Positions 44,190 to 55,349 of a stretch of 64,000 nt of DNA are shown here, in pieces. The translations under genes and the position numbers were made by a program. The stretch comes from Chinchilla lanigera (taxonomy: Eukaryota > Chordata > Mammalia > Rodentia > Chinchillidae). The notes below the pieces were generated by a model that worked only from the letters and a program-made list of their open reading frames with translations, was not told where the DNA came from and made no database searches. The stretch covers positions 10,457,445-10,521,444 of the forward strand of contig NW_004955472.1 of assembly GCF_000276665.1 (NCBI RefSeq), written 5' to 3'. The first letter of the stretch is position 1; every line of letters starts with the position of its first letter.

Positions 44190-44925
44190 CTATGGGTGAA
44201 GCTTGTGTTTAATGTTGACATGTCTGAAAGGTTCATTAGATGACATTCTGCCCAACAGAAGTGGTTTTTTTTTCCTAATGTTCTTCTATCATAAATACTA
44301 ATGTTGTCACCTGAAATAAATTCATGGTTATATAAATTCCCGCATCTAACTACTCTTCCTGCTCTTCTTCCAAAGTTAAAGAAGCATAAGGAAATTGTTG
44401 ACATAAATGATCAAGTCTCCTTGCTAAGGCTCTAAAAGTGGCGGCCCTCAGGAAGTGGGAAGACTGGACACTGCGTCTCGCTCACAGGCAAGACAGGTAA
44501 AGAATACCTTACCGACATGAAAACAGACTTCTGACTCTAATTTTGGTCCCTCCATCCTCCTTCTGTCTACCTTTCTCCTCATTCATAATCCTTCCTAAAA
44601 TTATTTTGTCCAATAAAACTGTTTGTTCCAGAAAAACATGGCTAGTGTGTTTTCAGACCATTAGGGAGTGTAAGGCAGGAAAATATTTTTAAATATCTTT
44701 GTAATTAGTATATTTGCCTAACCTCTCCTAACACACACTCACACACACACGAATTTTCTGGGGCCATGTGTTTCTCTTAAAAGTTTTCATGTATTAAATC
44801 CCCTCCCCCTAAAAATTCCCCTCTGATCTGCTGAAAATTTTTTGTCATCTTTTTCTTACTTTGGTTCTGTAACCAGATAGCATTTCTACACAAATTTTAC
44901 TAAAGCAAATTTTAATTAAACTAAT
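44190..44925. other. No identifiable gene; short CA run
   Basis: ACACACACTCACACACACAC at 44731-44750. The remainder is unassigned. Confidence 0.4.
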
Positions 44926-45152
44926 AATCTTTTTTATTTTAGCCTTTCCATGGGTACGAAATTTGTCTCATTTGCCTTCCCCTAAGGATAATGACGTTTT
45001 CCATGTTCTTACTGATCATTCCTTTATACATGTTGTTTTGTGAAGTATCTGTCCTTTTGTCCGTTTTCATTCTGTATTATGAGTTTGTTTTATTTGCTGA
45101 TATTTTCTCCCTATTTATGATTTCCCTTTTCACTTTTGTTAATGGAAGCCTC

Positions 45153-45655
45153 ATGCTGTCATTAGTGGGGCTTTTCTGAGGTGGCTGGATCCAAGGTGTG
45201 TGTGGCTGGGATCAAGTGTGTGATTTTGAGATTATTTCATGGTGTGAAGCTATGCTTAAGACTACCCCACCCTGGGTGTGAGTACTACCTCTCTAAGAGC
45301 AGATAGCCTAAATAAGATATAAGGAATAGAAAAAGGGTCCTTTGGGGCTGGAGATTTAGCTCAGCGGCACAGTGCCTGCCTGGCAAGCCCGAGGTAGTGT
45401 TTGATTCCCGGTACTGGAAAAAAAAACAAAGAAAAGAAAAAGGGTCACTTGTAGCTTGCTGCTTGCAGCCTTCTGCTTTCTGTCTGCTACAAACTGTTTC
45501 TCCTCTGTGATGCCCCTCTGCCATGCTGCCTTGGCTTGGAGCCAGCTGACTGTAGACTGAACCCCTATAAACTGTGAGCCAAAGTGAGCCTCTCCCCTTT
45601 TAACTTTGGGTGCCAGGTATTTTGTCTCAGTAATGAGAAAAAGTAACTAAGAGAA
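45153..45655 (+). mobile_element. MaLR LTR containing a nested ID SINE
   Basis: The 3' half reads GATGCCCCTCTGCCATGCTG, ATAAACTGTGAGCCAAAGTG, GCCAGGTATTTTGTCTCAG and AAAGTAACTAAGAGA. This is the same block order as the MaLR LTR at 61493-61845 read on its own sense strand. The 5' edge is approximate. A SINE at 45340-45434 splits it. Confidence 0.6.
45340..45434 (+). repeat. ID-like SINE nested in the MaLR LTR
   Basis: GGGGCTGGAGATTTAGCTC start, TGCCTGCCTGGCAAGC, box B TTTGATTCCCGGTACTGG and an A-rich tail. Exact flanks AGAAAAAGGGTC at 45328-45339 and 45435-45446 are its 12-bp target duplication. Confidence 0.95.
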
Positions 45656-45954
45656 CTTTCTTACTGGTATCTTTTGATCAGCAGCACTTTTAATTTTGAT
45701 GAAAGCTAATTTATTATTTATTCTTTTATGCTTAATGTTTACTTGTTCTTTTTAATAATCGTTTCCTTCCCTTAATTATTTTCTAGGAACTTTATAAATT
45801 TATCTTTAATCTCTCTGAAATTAATTTGGGGTATAATGTAAATCTGAGGGTGAAAGGGTTCTTTCCCCTTATATCCTTCGAATTGTTCTAGCACCATCTG
45901 TTAAAAAAGGTGGGGTTTTTTTCCCTCCATCTAGTTGCCTGGTATATATCATGT

Positions 45955-46370
45955 AAAAAGTTAGCTTGATGACAGCCACCAGGTATGTTGCCAGCTAAGC
46001 CACCTTCCAGGTCAGAAAAAAAAAATGTCCATAAATCAAATTAAGATGGTGGAATCATATGGTTTAAGGAATTAGCATAAAATAGAAGAAATACAGGGGG
46101 AAAGAGATGAGAACATCACACTGAGGATATAGATTCCAACAGAGTAGAAGGGTGGTACTTCCTAAATCTCGAGTTGTACAGTACCCACATATCCTACAGC
46201 TCAGTGTCTCCACCTCTTCAGATTTCTTTGCTGATGTGTGAATGGGTTTTGAGAAAGAGGACTCAGAAGATGGAAGGCATCTAGAACCTGCCACATTTCT
46301 GGCTAAAACTGACCAAAGACATAGCTTGCCAGTAGGATAAGCAGCTGCAAATTTAGCCTGTATTTCTTGG
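45955..46370. other. No identifiable gene or element
   Basis: Mixed composition, unassigned. It contains an A run at 46017-46025. Confidence 0.35.
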
Positions 46371-46391
46371 ATAAGAACACTGAGCTAGCAG

Positions 46392-46501
46392 GCATGGTGG
46401 TGCACACCCATACTCATAATGTGAGTTCAAGGCCAGCCTGGGCTACATAGTGAATTCAAGCCTAGCCTGAACTATGCAGTAAGACCCTGTCTCAAAAATG
46501 A

Positions 46502-46561
<60 letters not shown>

Positions 46562-46650
46562 AAAGAGGAGAGGAGAGGAGAGGAGAGGAGAGGAGAGGAG
46601 AAGAGAAGAGAAGAGAAGAGAAGAGAAGAGAAGAGAAGAGAAAAGAGAAG
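46392..46650 (+). repeat. B1 SINE with a long (GAAA)n/(GAGGA)n/(GAAGA)n tail
   Basis: A B1 (GCATGGTGGTGCACACCC, with a deleted centre and two CTGGGCTACATAG / CTGAACTATGCAG blocks) ends CCTGTCTCAAAAATG at 46500. About 150 bp of pure purine repeats follow: GAAA units to about 46563, then GGAGA units, then AGAGA/GAAGA units. GAACACTGAGCTAGCAG is present exactly at 46375-46391 and 46651-46667, so the whole block, tail included, is bounded by one 17-bp target duplication. Confidence 0.95.
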
Positions 46651-46669
46651 GAACACTGAGCTAGCAGAA

Positions 46670-47060
46670 TGAGTGCCCTATTTAAATTCTCATTAATATT
46701 GGGATATTTGAATAGACTGTGTATATTTAGTGTGTTATAAATATTTGGTGCCTATATGTTCCCTTTGTGCTCTTCTATTAGTAAATTGCACACAATCATT
46801 TTTCCATTCTTTTTTCCTGCATATGACACTCACACGTTGCTTATACATTTAGTTGTGTCCATCAACTGTATTTTTTTTGTGTGTGTTTTATACCAGGAAT
46901 CAACAACTGTGGTCTGTAAATCTACTGTCTACTTTTGCAAATAATGTTTTTATCATAACACAGCCACAACCATTCCTTTATACATTGTCTAAGGCTGCAC
47001 TCATGGTACAAAGTCTGAGTAGAGAAATTTCAGCAGAAAAAGTATATTCAACAGGTGTGA
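46670..47060. other. No identifiable gene or element
   Basis: AT-rich, unassigned. Confidence 0.4.
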
Positions 47061-47064
47061 AATA

Positions 47065-47470
47065 CTTACTACCTTACTTTCTCATAACTAAGACAAATTC
47101 CTGATACCCAAAGTTAAGGGACCAAAGCTTTATTTTGCTCATGGGTTTGTAGAAATTTCAGTCCATACTTGGCTGGCTGCAAGGAAGGATGGCATGGCAG
47201 AGGGGCATCACAGAGGAGAAACAGCTCATGGTAGGCAGAAGATGGAAAAGCAAGCAAGCAAGGGGCAACCACAGCTCCTCCATCCCTTATATTTCATCCA
47301 GGCTACTTAGGGTGGGTAGCACTCACACCCTTAATTCTAGTGCCGTTCATCTTAACATTGCACCATGAATCAATTCCAGTATCGCACACTGTAGATCCAA
47401 CCATTTCTGAAAAAGCCCCACCAATGATAGCACAAGGTTATAGGAAGACATTTAGACACAAACCATAACA
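47065..47470 (-). mobile_element. MaLR LTR, probably solo
   Basis: On the minus strand it begins TGTTATGGTTTGTGTCTAAA at 47470, carries the TGGGGCTTTTTCAGAAATGG and CTTTTCCATCTTCTGCC blocks, and ends near the TTAGTTATGAGAAAG block. This is the same order as at 61493-61845. No internal sequence adjoins. Confidence 0.65.
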
Positions 47471-47589
47471 TTTACTGTACACCACTTGAACAAGTTTCCA
47501 CCCCCTGTTTCATAAATGATTGAATAATGAATGAGTAAACACATATTACTACATCTTTGTTGAAATCAAGTAACTATACATATATGGAT

Positions 47590-47785
47590 TTTTTTTTCCT
47601 AGTACTGAGGATTGAACTCAGAGCCTTCACTCTGAACTGCATCCCCAGTCCTTTTACAATTTTTTATTTTGAGCAAAGATCTCACTAAACTTCCTAGGCA
47701 GGATTTGAACTGATAGTACTCCTACCTTAGCATCTAAAGTGCTGAGATTATAGGAAGGCACCACTGCACCCCACTGATAATTCTT
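47590..47785 (-). repeat. Composite B1+ID SINE
   Basis: On the minus strand a B1 half (CAGTGGTGCCTTCCTATAAT, CAGCACTTTAGATGC, GTTCAAATCCTGCC) is followed by an ID half (GGACTGGGGATGCAGTTC, GAGTTCAATCCTCAGTAC). It is a decayed dimer. Confidence 0.65.
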
Positions 47786-48019
47786 TTTATGAAATCTTTT
47801 TTCTAACACTAAGATAACTACACCAAGTTTTCTAATGTTTTTCTTTGCACTGTATACTTTTTTTGACACTTCTATTTTCAAATTACCTATGCCTTTATAT
47901 TTACCAGGCAGCTGTTTTTGATAACATTTAGACAGGAATTGCTTTTGCCCAGTCTAGAAATCTCTAACTTTAAGTCATTCATACTAACTCAGAGTTGATA
48001 TCTATTTGTTACTCTTTTT

Positions 48020-48172
48020 TGTCTTTTTTGTTTTAGACAGGATTTTGCTAGGCAGTTCAGGCTGGCCTTGGACTGCCTTTGTAGCCCAGGCTGCCCTCGA
48101 ACTCTCAGCAATCTTCCTGCCTCAGTCTTCCCAGTGCTGGGATTATAAGTGTATACCACCACACCTGGCTTA
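48020..48172 (-). repeat. B1 SINE with internal duplication
   Basis: Plus-strand TTTTAGACAGGATTTTGC, two CAGGCTG-C-CCT blocks, CCTGCCTCAGTCTTCCC and ACCACCACACCTGGC give a B1 in reverse. Confidence 0.88.
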
Positions 48173-48179
48173 CTGTATT

Positions 48180-49285
48180 GTTTTGGTGCCTATGAATTCT
48201 CAGTCATATTTTCCTATTTTCTGCAAGGCTAAAAGAAAATTTTAATGCATACTCATTGTATAGTAGACGTTTGGATGACACATTGTATTTTGTTTACAGT
48301 CCTTTAAAGAGTTTTCAGGGTTTGAGGTGAATGGGTTTTTTGTTTTGTTTTATTTTGTTTTTTCTTTTTTCTTTCTTTTTCCTTTTATCATAAAGTTAAC
48401 TTCATAGTAATCAAACTCCAAACTGTCATTGTTGGGATGGGCAGCAGCTACTGAAGCATATGCTCATCTCTCTTCGCTTCAATACTCACCTGTTTATTCT
48501 CAGTTGAGGAGCCAGCCAGCTCCATCCTCTAACGCTGTAGTTTATGCTGAAATTCTATCTTCCCTACACCTTACAGACCAGCAAGAGATCTGGGAGAAAA
48601 AGTCTCATCAATGCAATTCCCTTCTTTCAAGGATATTTCTTTCAGGCTTTTGTTGTTCTTACTGCTGCTGCTGTTTCTGCTTTTGAATAAATTCTATACC
48701 TTTAAAAGCGCATAGTTTTTTAACATAATCTACAGTTTACAGTTACTCCAATACAAAAATATTGGCAATTACTAGTACAAGAACTTAGTGATTTTAGGGA
48801 TCCAGTCAAATCTAACATATTTAAAGAAGCATCTCCCAAAATCTGTTCTACAGAACACAGTCTCCTAAAATGAACAATTAAGATGATTTGTTACGTACTC
48901 AAAGACTTATGAACTCTGGTTAGTCTTTTGTCCATGATGCCACTAAATTCTTATAATTGCATAAACATATTGAAGACCATTTCAAGTCCTTAAGAAAGTC
49001 AGACTGTTAAACTTTAACTCAATGTTTCATTGATTCAATAAATATTAAGTTGGCATTGTAGTGTTTTTCCTGAAATATTTCACTATGGAACTCTCTTTGG
49101 TTTTGTTTTAAACATTTTCTATATTTCATATCATTAAAAATATCATCTCACCTAGAATTTTAATTTCTACTTCCAGAATTTTATTTCAAAAATTTCCATT
49201 CCAGAAAACTGTTATATTACCCCTTTAAGATCATAGGAAACAATAATCTCAGTTTTCTTTAGTATATACTCTCACAATATAAAAC
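48180..49285. other. No identifiable gene or element
   Basis: AT-rich, with T/G-rich runs near 48338-48380. Unassigned. Confidence 0.4.
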
Positions 49286-49289
49286 ATTT

Positions 49290-50065
49290 CTGTGACCTCC
49301 CTCACCAACCACCAAGTCTACAGATTATTTTTAAGGGGACTCCAGTTCAGTGTCCTCTAATTCAATTCAATTCTGACCCTGTCCACCTTAAGACTATATC
49401 AGATCCCACAGGCTGAAGGCTCAATTTCACAAAATTGTTCCCCTTTCCACTGCTGAAGTCAACCACAAGTCCCAGGTTGTTTTATCTGCCACTGACGAAC
49501 AAGCTGTAGATCAGAATTCCCAGAACCTCCTTAGAATCAACCAATTTGTTTGAATGCCTCAAGGACCTCAGGAGAACACATTCATTGGCTTACTATAAAG
49601 AACAATTTAAAGGATACAGATGAACAGACACATGGAAGAGATATGTAAGGCAAGATAAGGAGGGAGGGGAAAGGAGCTTCTGTGTCTTCACCAGGTGTGC
49701 CACTATACAAGAACTATCTGGAAGCCCTGCATGCTCCGTCCTTTCAGGTTTTTATGGAGGCTTCATTGCGTAGGTATGATTGCTTACATCATCATCCACT
49801 GGTGATTAACTTAACTTTAGACTCTCTCTTATATTGAGGGATGGGACAGAAAGTTTCAACCCTCTAATCACATATTTGACTCCACTAGCAACCAATCCCC
49901 ATCTGAAGCTACCTAGGGGCCCACCAAGAGTTGCCTTATTACAACAAAATATGCTCCAAGCACCCCTATTACTCAGGAAATTACCAGTTTTATGAGCTCT
50001 GTGTCAGGGATTAGGGACAGAGATCAATATGTATATTTCTTATTATTTTGCAACCCATAAATACA
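49290..50065. mobile_element. Ancient ERV LTR-like remnant
   Basis: Blocks such as TTTTTATGGAGGCTTCATTG (49748), AGAAAGTTTCAACCCTCTAA (49850), GAAGCTACCTAGGGGCC (49905) and CTCAGGAAATTACCAG (49974), then TGTATATTTCTTATTATTT, appear in the order of a mammal-wide ERVL-class LTR that I recall but cannot name. Orientation is not fixed. Confidence 0.4.
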
Positions 50066-50334
50066 TCTCATTTGTTTTCTACCCTCATGATTTTACTTAG
50101 GCCAGTTGTATTAATCAATATATTTTTTCCCTAACTAGTAAATTTATATATCTCAATTATTTCACCATGCCAGCTGGCCATATTTTATTGTTAATACAAA
50201 AACTATCCAATTAGAGATCAGGGAAAGTCCATAAATTTTTTTTCTCATTTTTTTTTTTTTTTTCCTCATAGGCACAGCACATTTTTCAGAGAACATGTAG
50301 AATAAGAATGCAAGCAGAACTATAGCACATAAAG

Positions 50335-50790
50335 CAAGATGTCCCTTCTTTGGTCATCTGTTACTATGACACAAACTATCTGTTACTGCCTAAATTGTAA
50401 CATTTCAGCGTATCTTAACTCTACAAGTCTAAATTCAGGCAGGATTTTGCTGGCCACCTCTTCTTCCCCTTATGGCATTAGTAAGAAGTTTCTAAGGGAT
50501 AGTCAGAATTCAGGGCTAGTTTGTAGGATTAAATGGTATCACTTAACTCCTTTGCTCCTTGACGGCATGGCTAAAAGCCTGGGCTCCCAGGAATTCTCTC
50601 CATCTCCCACAGTCTAAGAGCTTCTCTACATGATGTCTCCTGCCAAAAAGTCAGAATTCTCTCCATGGTGGCTCAGAGTTCCAAGAGAGGAAGGTGGAAG
50701 TTCTCATTCCTCTTAAATCAAGGCATAGAACTTACCAGGGGCGCCTTCTGCCATTCACTGTTTATCAGTGCGCTCACTGCCCACCCTAGA
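50335..50790. mobile_element. Possible old ERVL/MaLR LTR remnant
   Basis: CATCTGTTACTATGACACAA, CTACAAGTCTAAATTCAGGC and the clipped GC-richer right part loosely resemble an old LTR in reverse. It is weak. Confidence 0.25.
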
Positions 50791-50839
50791 CTTAGGCAGT
50801 GGAAACTCCAAAGGAGGAATACCAAAATAAGAGTGTTCG

Positions 50840-50941
50840 GGGCTGGGGATTTAGCTCAGCTGCACAGTGCCTACCTGGCAAGCGCAAGGTTGTGAGTGCG
50901 ATTCCTGGTACCAGAAAAAAAAAACAAAAACAAAACAAAAC
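50840..50941 (+). repeat. ID-like SINE, young
   Basis: GGGCTGGGGATTTAGCTCAG start, CTACCTGGCAAGCGC, box B GTGCGATTCCTGGTACC, then an A-rich tail of CAAAA units. The flanks AAAATAAGAGTGTTCG (50824-50839) and AAAATATGAGTGTTCG (50942-50957) are a 16-bp target duplication with one difference. Confidence 0.95.
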
Positions 50942-50999
50942 AAAATATGAGTGTTCGTTTTTCATCTATCACACCATTCTCAGGGCAAAAAGCAATAGA

Positions 51000-51905
51000 C
51001 ACTTTGCAGGAAGTGGCCTAAAATGGGGCAAGAAAATTCTGTTCTACTCCAGAATTATATAAGTGGGGCAATAAGCTAGTAGAAATTGATAATGATAAGG
51101 AGAAAAATATTAGAAACAATGCAAACAAAAATATATGAGTACACCAACAACTTTATGTCAAAACATCTTAAAATTTAGATGAAACTAAAAATTGTAGAAA
51201 GCATAGTTTCTAAAACTGCTTCAAACAAAAATGGAGTTACCTAGGTGACTCCGTACTGTTAAATTGATCCAGAAATCAAAAATCTTGCTAAAATTCCAAG
51301 CCTAAAAATATCGCTAATAGAAACTTTCAAACATTCAAGGAATAAACCATCCCAATCACATCCAAACTTTCCAGAGAGTGGAAATAGAAGGTAGAGTCTC
51401 CAAATCATTTTGTGAAGTTGATATAATCTCATGGATGATGCATGTTTGTTAGAGAGATTGACTTGTAATTGCCTTTCTTGTGCTTTTTCAGAATATCAAC
51501 AGCCCTATGTTGAGCATATCTTTCTTAAAATATGGCTTACAGTATATGTTCAAAGTTAAGATATTATCAAGCATCAGTTATACACATAAATGCATGATGA
51601 TCAGACCCAAAGGACAAAATAATGAGGCTTCAGGACGGTTTATTTTTTTTTTCCTTTTTTAGATTTTCTGGGCATCGCAAAGAAAAAAGGTGTTTAATGT
51701 GCATGAGTGTTTTCGTCTCCTCCCTATCTCCAGTGAAGAGAATCTTGTCATTGCCCATTTAGAGTCTCTCTTCCCATTTGCTCTGAGAATGCCTTGTTTG
51801 CCACAGTTATTCTTTTGTAATGCAAAAGTATAAGAACCAGCGAGGGAGAGGGGGACAAGTGAGGGAATCCTTAGCCATAATGACCAGGCTATCTACATAA
51901 CAAAG
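51000..51905. other. No identifiable gene or element
   Basis: AT-rich, with a T run at 51641-51660. Unassigned. Confidence 0.4.
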
Positions 51906-51906
51906 G

Positions 51907-51908
<2 letters not shown>

Positions 51909-51945
<37 letters not shown>
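51909..51945. repeat. (GA)n microsatellite
   Basis: About 18 uninterrupted AG steps. Confidence 0.95.
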
Positions 51946-51947
<2 letters not shown>

Positions 51948-51949
51948 AA

Positions 51950-52685
51950 GGGGTTCAAAGATCCAGATGCCTGAGGGAGTTGGGGATGTTCTTAAGTCCG
52001 ATCTTTCAGAGAAATTAAGGAGTCAGTAAACAGTAGTGTGTTTTAGAAAGTCTGGTTCAAGAATATAAATTTGATTCTCAATTTTGATCTATATATGCAA
52101 GACGGAAATTACTTTCAAGTGACAATGTGGTAGTGAATATTACACTGTGGGTGTCTGTCAACATATGAGCCATGTAGAGCACTGCAATGAGCGTGTTCTG
52201 CTTTTACAATAAAAATTAAAGGAAAAATTACTTATTTAGCCAGGGTATCACATGGAGTTCTCTGTCCCGTACCCGCGCAAATTTGGATGCATCCAATTTC
52301 CAAAATATGAGACTCTTCCAATACCACGACAGATCACTGAGGGGCACATATTATCGAGACGCAGGACTCTTTGGCCACCCTGGTTCTTCCTGCTGTGCAT
52401 AGTATATGAACGACATGACATGCAGCTTGAATCCAGATGTGAGACTCAGTCCTTTCTCTGATGTGCAGGGTTAAGTATCCCTAAATGTATTGAATTTTAC
52501 TTACTTTGGAGAGGAAGATGGGAAATAGGCTTATTCCACAACTACTAATAGAGCAGTAAATCTGAACTATCATTAAATGCCTTTCTGCCAGACTATGACT
52601 ATATAGTATCCCAGGTTTTCCTCAGCTCTGCCCTTTTCCTTTTCCATGCCTTGTGCAGAACAACTTTCCCTTTTCTGAGGATGAA
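51950..52685. other. No identifiable gene or element
   Basis: Unassigned mixed-composition DNA. Confidence 0.4.
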
Positions 52686-52689
52686 AATA

Positions 52690-52905
52690 ATAGCTAATTT
52701 ATTTTAGTAGCTCATGTTTTATACACTATACTCTCATATATCATCTTACCTGCTACCCACAACAATCCTATCAATAACTGCCAATATGATAATCTTTTTT
52801 ACAAGTGAAGAAACTGAAAGGACTAATAATTTTTCCATATTCAGTTAATGGCAAAACTGATGTAAATACCTCTGTCTGAATGTAAATACTGTTTTTGGAG
52901 CCACT
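52690..52905 (-). repeat. MIR SINE fossil
   Basis: AATAATAGCTAATTTATTTT, ATCATCTTACCTGCTACCC and TTACAAGTGAAGAAACTGAAA, then TATTCAGTTAATGGC, is the reversed MIR order. Confidence 0.6.
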
Positions 52906-52934
52906 ATATCATACCGTCTCCAGCTATAACCTTA

Positions 52935-53012
52935 GCAACTCATTATGTAGCCCAAGCTGGCCTTGAATTTGCAGTGATCCTCCTGCCTCAACCTCCCAAG
53001 TGTTGGGAACTG
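52935..53012 (-). repeat. B1 SINE, partial
   Basis: CTCATTATGTAGCCCAAGC, TGGCCTTGAATTTGCAG and CTGCCTCAACCTCCCAAG give the middle of a reversed B1. Both ends are missing. Confidence 0.8.
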
Positions 53013-53019
53013 CCTACAC

Positions 53020-53790
53020 TCTTGACACAAAGTACAATTTATCCCAAATGGAGACTTTACTTAAAATCTCCCTCACTGGGAGAGGAATTCTGAGTCAAAT
53101 TGTTAAAATTACAAAATCTTTGCTCATGTCATTGCACTCATCATTTTAAAGCTTGAAACAAAAATTGTCACAAAACGAAATAACAAAAATATGATTTGTT
53201 CGTGTTTATCCTGCTAATTCAGGATATGACGATCTACTTGAGACAATAGGAAAAGACAAAAGGAATTGGAGAACAAGAAAGATCTGAAATGATGTGTGTA
53301 TTTTAAAACACCTTAGATCCTGCGGAAGCTACCTGTGTTGTACAGGTAGAGGCATGTGGACAGTGTTGCATTTTGCCTATACATAGCTGTGGTATTCTCA
53401 ACATGTTCAATAGCAATCCAAATCAGAGACTACACAAATAAGCAGTAATTAAGAATAAGAACAGCTGGATGGTACAAAAGTAGGAATTCATTGTTCAGTG
53501 TAAGGCTTTTTGTTAGAGGCCGGATGAGAGGAGGCTGTCAGTAGTGTGAGATCCAAGGCAGAGTCAGGACCTTTGACCACATAAGTTCACAATGGGGAAG
53601 ACACGGAGAAGGTCCTGAGAACATAAACACCTGAAAGTGGAACTGGGGTGTCAAGAAAGAAAGAAGAGAGGGAGAGAAAGATTTTAAAGAATTTCCTTAC
53701 ACCGTAGAAAGTGTATAATGTAACACGTTGGCAAGTTTTAAATCTTTACAGCGATCTGGAAACCCAAGCACTTTTTCCATGTCACAGTTT
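53020..53790. other. No identifiable gene or element
   Basis: Unassigned. A short GAAAGAAAGAAGAGAGGGAG purine run lies near 53658. Confidence 0.4.
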
Positions 53791-53812
53791 TGAACCAAAA
53801 TTCATTCTTCTT

Positions 53813-53954
53813 GGCCAGGTATGGTGATGCATACCTGTAATCCCAACACTCGGGAGAGTGAGGCAAGAGGATCGCTGCAAGTTTGAGGCCAACCTGGACT
53901 ACATAGTAAGTTCAAGTCCAGTTTGGAAGACATAGCAAGACACTGTCTCAAAAA
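53813..53954 (+). repeat. B1 SINE with internal duplication, young
   Basis: GGCCAGGTATGGTGATGC start, ATCCCAACACTCGGGAG, two blocks (CTGGACTACATAGTAAG, TTGGAAGACATAGCAAG), tail CAAAAA. CAAAATTCATTCTTCTT occurs exactly at 53796-53812 and 53955-53971, a 17-bp target duplication. Confidence 0.95.
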
Positions 53955-53979
53955 CAAAATTCATTCTTCTTCAGGAAAC

Positions 53980-55255
53980 CTAAATGTGTGTTCTTTGGTG
54001 AACTGATTGAATAAGGTCCTTTCATATAGACAATCTTTATCTGAAGTAGGCAAATTGCATGTTAGTCAAATGTACAAAATATCTTCACAACAATGTCTGA
54101 GTTAATATTTGACAAACAACTGAGCGCCACCATTCTAGTCAAGTTGACATGTAATATTTAATCTTTAAAGTATTTTTGCAGACATTGTATTCGTCAGGAG
54201 GGAAAGACTCATTAGCAACCAGGGAACGTGCCATTGAAAGGAAAAATCAGGATGAAAGAAAGAGCTCGGCTAGTGTAAGGATAGTGGGTCTTTGAGAAGA
54301 TAGTGAAGTGGATACCATATAAAATAAGATTCCTACATTTTTATTTCATAAATTTGCACAGGAATAAGCCTTTTAACAACCACCCCAGGTGATTTTGAGG
54401 TTAATATAGGTCACATAAGAATGACAATTGCAGAAAAACTGAGGTTAAGGACAGACATTCATCCCGTGGCTAAAGAGAAAGTAATTCCTAAACATAACGC
54501 ATTCTCAGTGAGCACAAGCTTCACCACTGAAATGATAGAATGACCAGCTCGACATGAATCATGTCATCCCACAGAATAAAGATAAGCATCGTGACACAAA
54601 AGGAAATGATAGCCTAGATATGCCAAGAAAATTTAATTTCACAATAGCCATTTTTGAAAGTACAAATGGAATCAGAACAAATCACAATGGAAAGCCAATT
54701 CGGGATACGGCCTGTACCCCACTTCCTATCCCCGTGCCTTTCATTTGTTTGCGGTAATAAAATTAGAGCGTATCACAGAGAAATGGAACAAAGTAACTGC
54801 AACACTAAGCGAACAATTTGTTCTCTGCATCCAGTTTCCAAACTGCTGTTTATAATGGGGAAGGGGACTGCATTCTTTTTGCCAAATGAGACGCTCACTA
54901 GTTCGAATGACTTATGTAGGCCGTAGTATTAGAACGTAAGCACACAGAAAAACGGAGCTTCTGATAAAGATGCACTTGAAGTGAAATTTTAATTTAATTA
55001 CTGTTGATAATAGAGAATGGACAGTGAATCAAATTTTCATTTTACTATTTCTCTCATATGTTTGAAATAGCTTACATGGGCATGCAAGTAGGACAAATAA
55101 AAACTTCCTCCTCTTTGAACACAGTCTAATCCGTAATTGCTCTTCAAGCTTCTCTACCTATTTCCTATCATTTAGAAGCATGGAGTTCTAGAATCTATGT
55201 CGTCTAACTGACCTTGTAAATCATCTCTTCTCCACCCTATGCACAAGCAGAAATA
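53980..55255. other. No identifiable gene or element
   Basis: Unique-looking. Several CpGs near 54700-54960 are unusual for the window but belong to no recognised element. Confidence 0.35.
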
Positions 55256-55259
55256 GTCA

Positions 55260-55345
55260 ATACACAAACAGAACCACAAACACATTCCCTCACACCTCAC
55301 ATCACACACACATGCACACACACACATGCACACACACACAACACG
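55260..55345. repeat. CA-rich minisatellite-like tract
   Basis: ACACACACATGCACACACAC units repeat with ATG interruptions after a less regular CACA-rich lead-in. Confidence 0.85.
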
Positions 55346-55349
55346 TTCT

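Larger units (their letters stand above)
44930..45950 (-). mobile_element. Ancient L1M antisense, split by a MaLR LTR
   Basis: The left part (44930-45152, with TTTTCACTTTTGTTAATGG at its end) and the right part (45660-45950, with GGTATCTTTTGATCAGCAGC, TTTTAATTTTGATGAAAGC and TGTTCTAGCACCATCTG) are consecutive in reversed L1 ORF2 3' text. The intervening 500 bp are the LTR at 45153-45655. Confidence 0.55.

Noticed and set aside
45340..45434. tRNA gene (box A and box B present)
   Set aside because: It has a SINE layout with a target duplication and A tail; the acceptor and anticodon stems do not fold as a tRNA.
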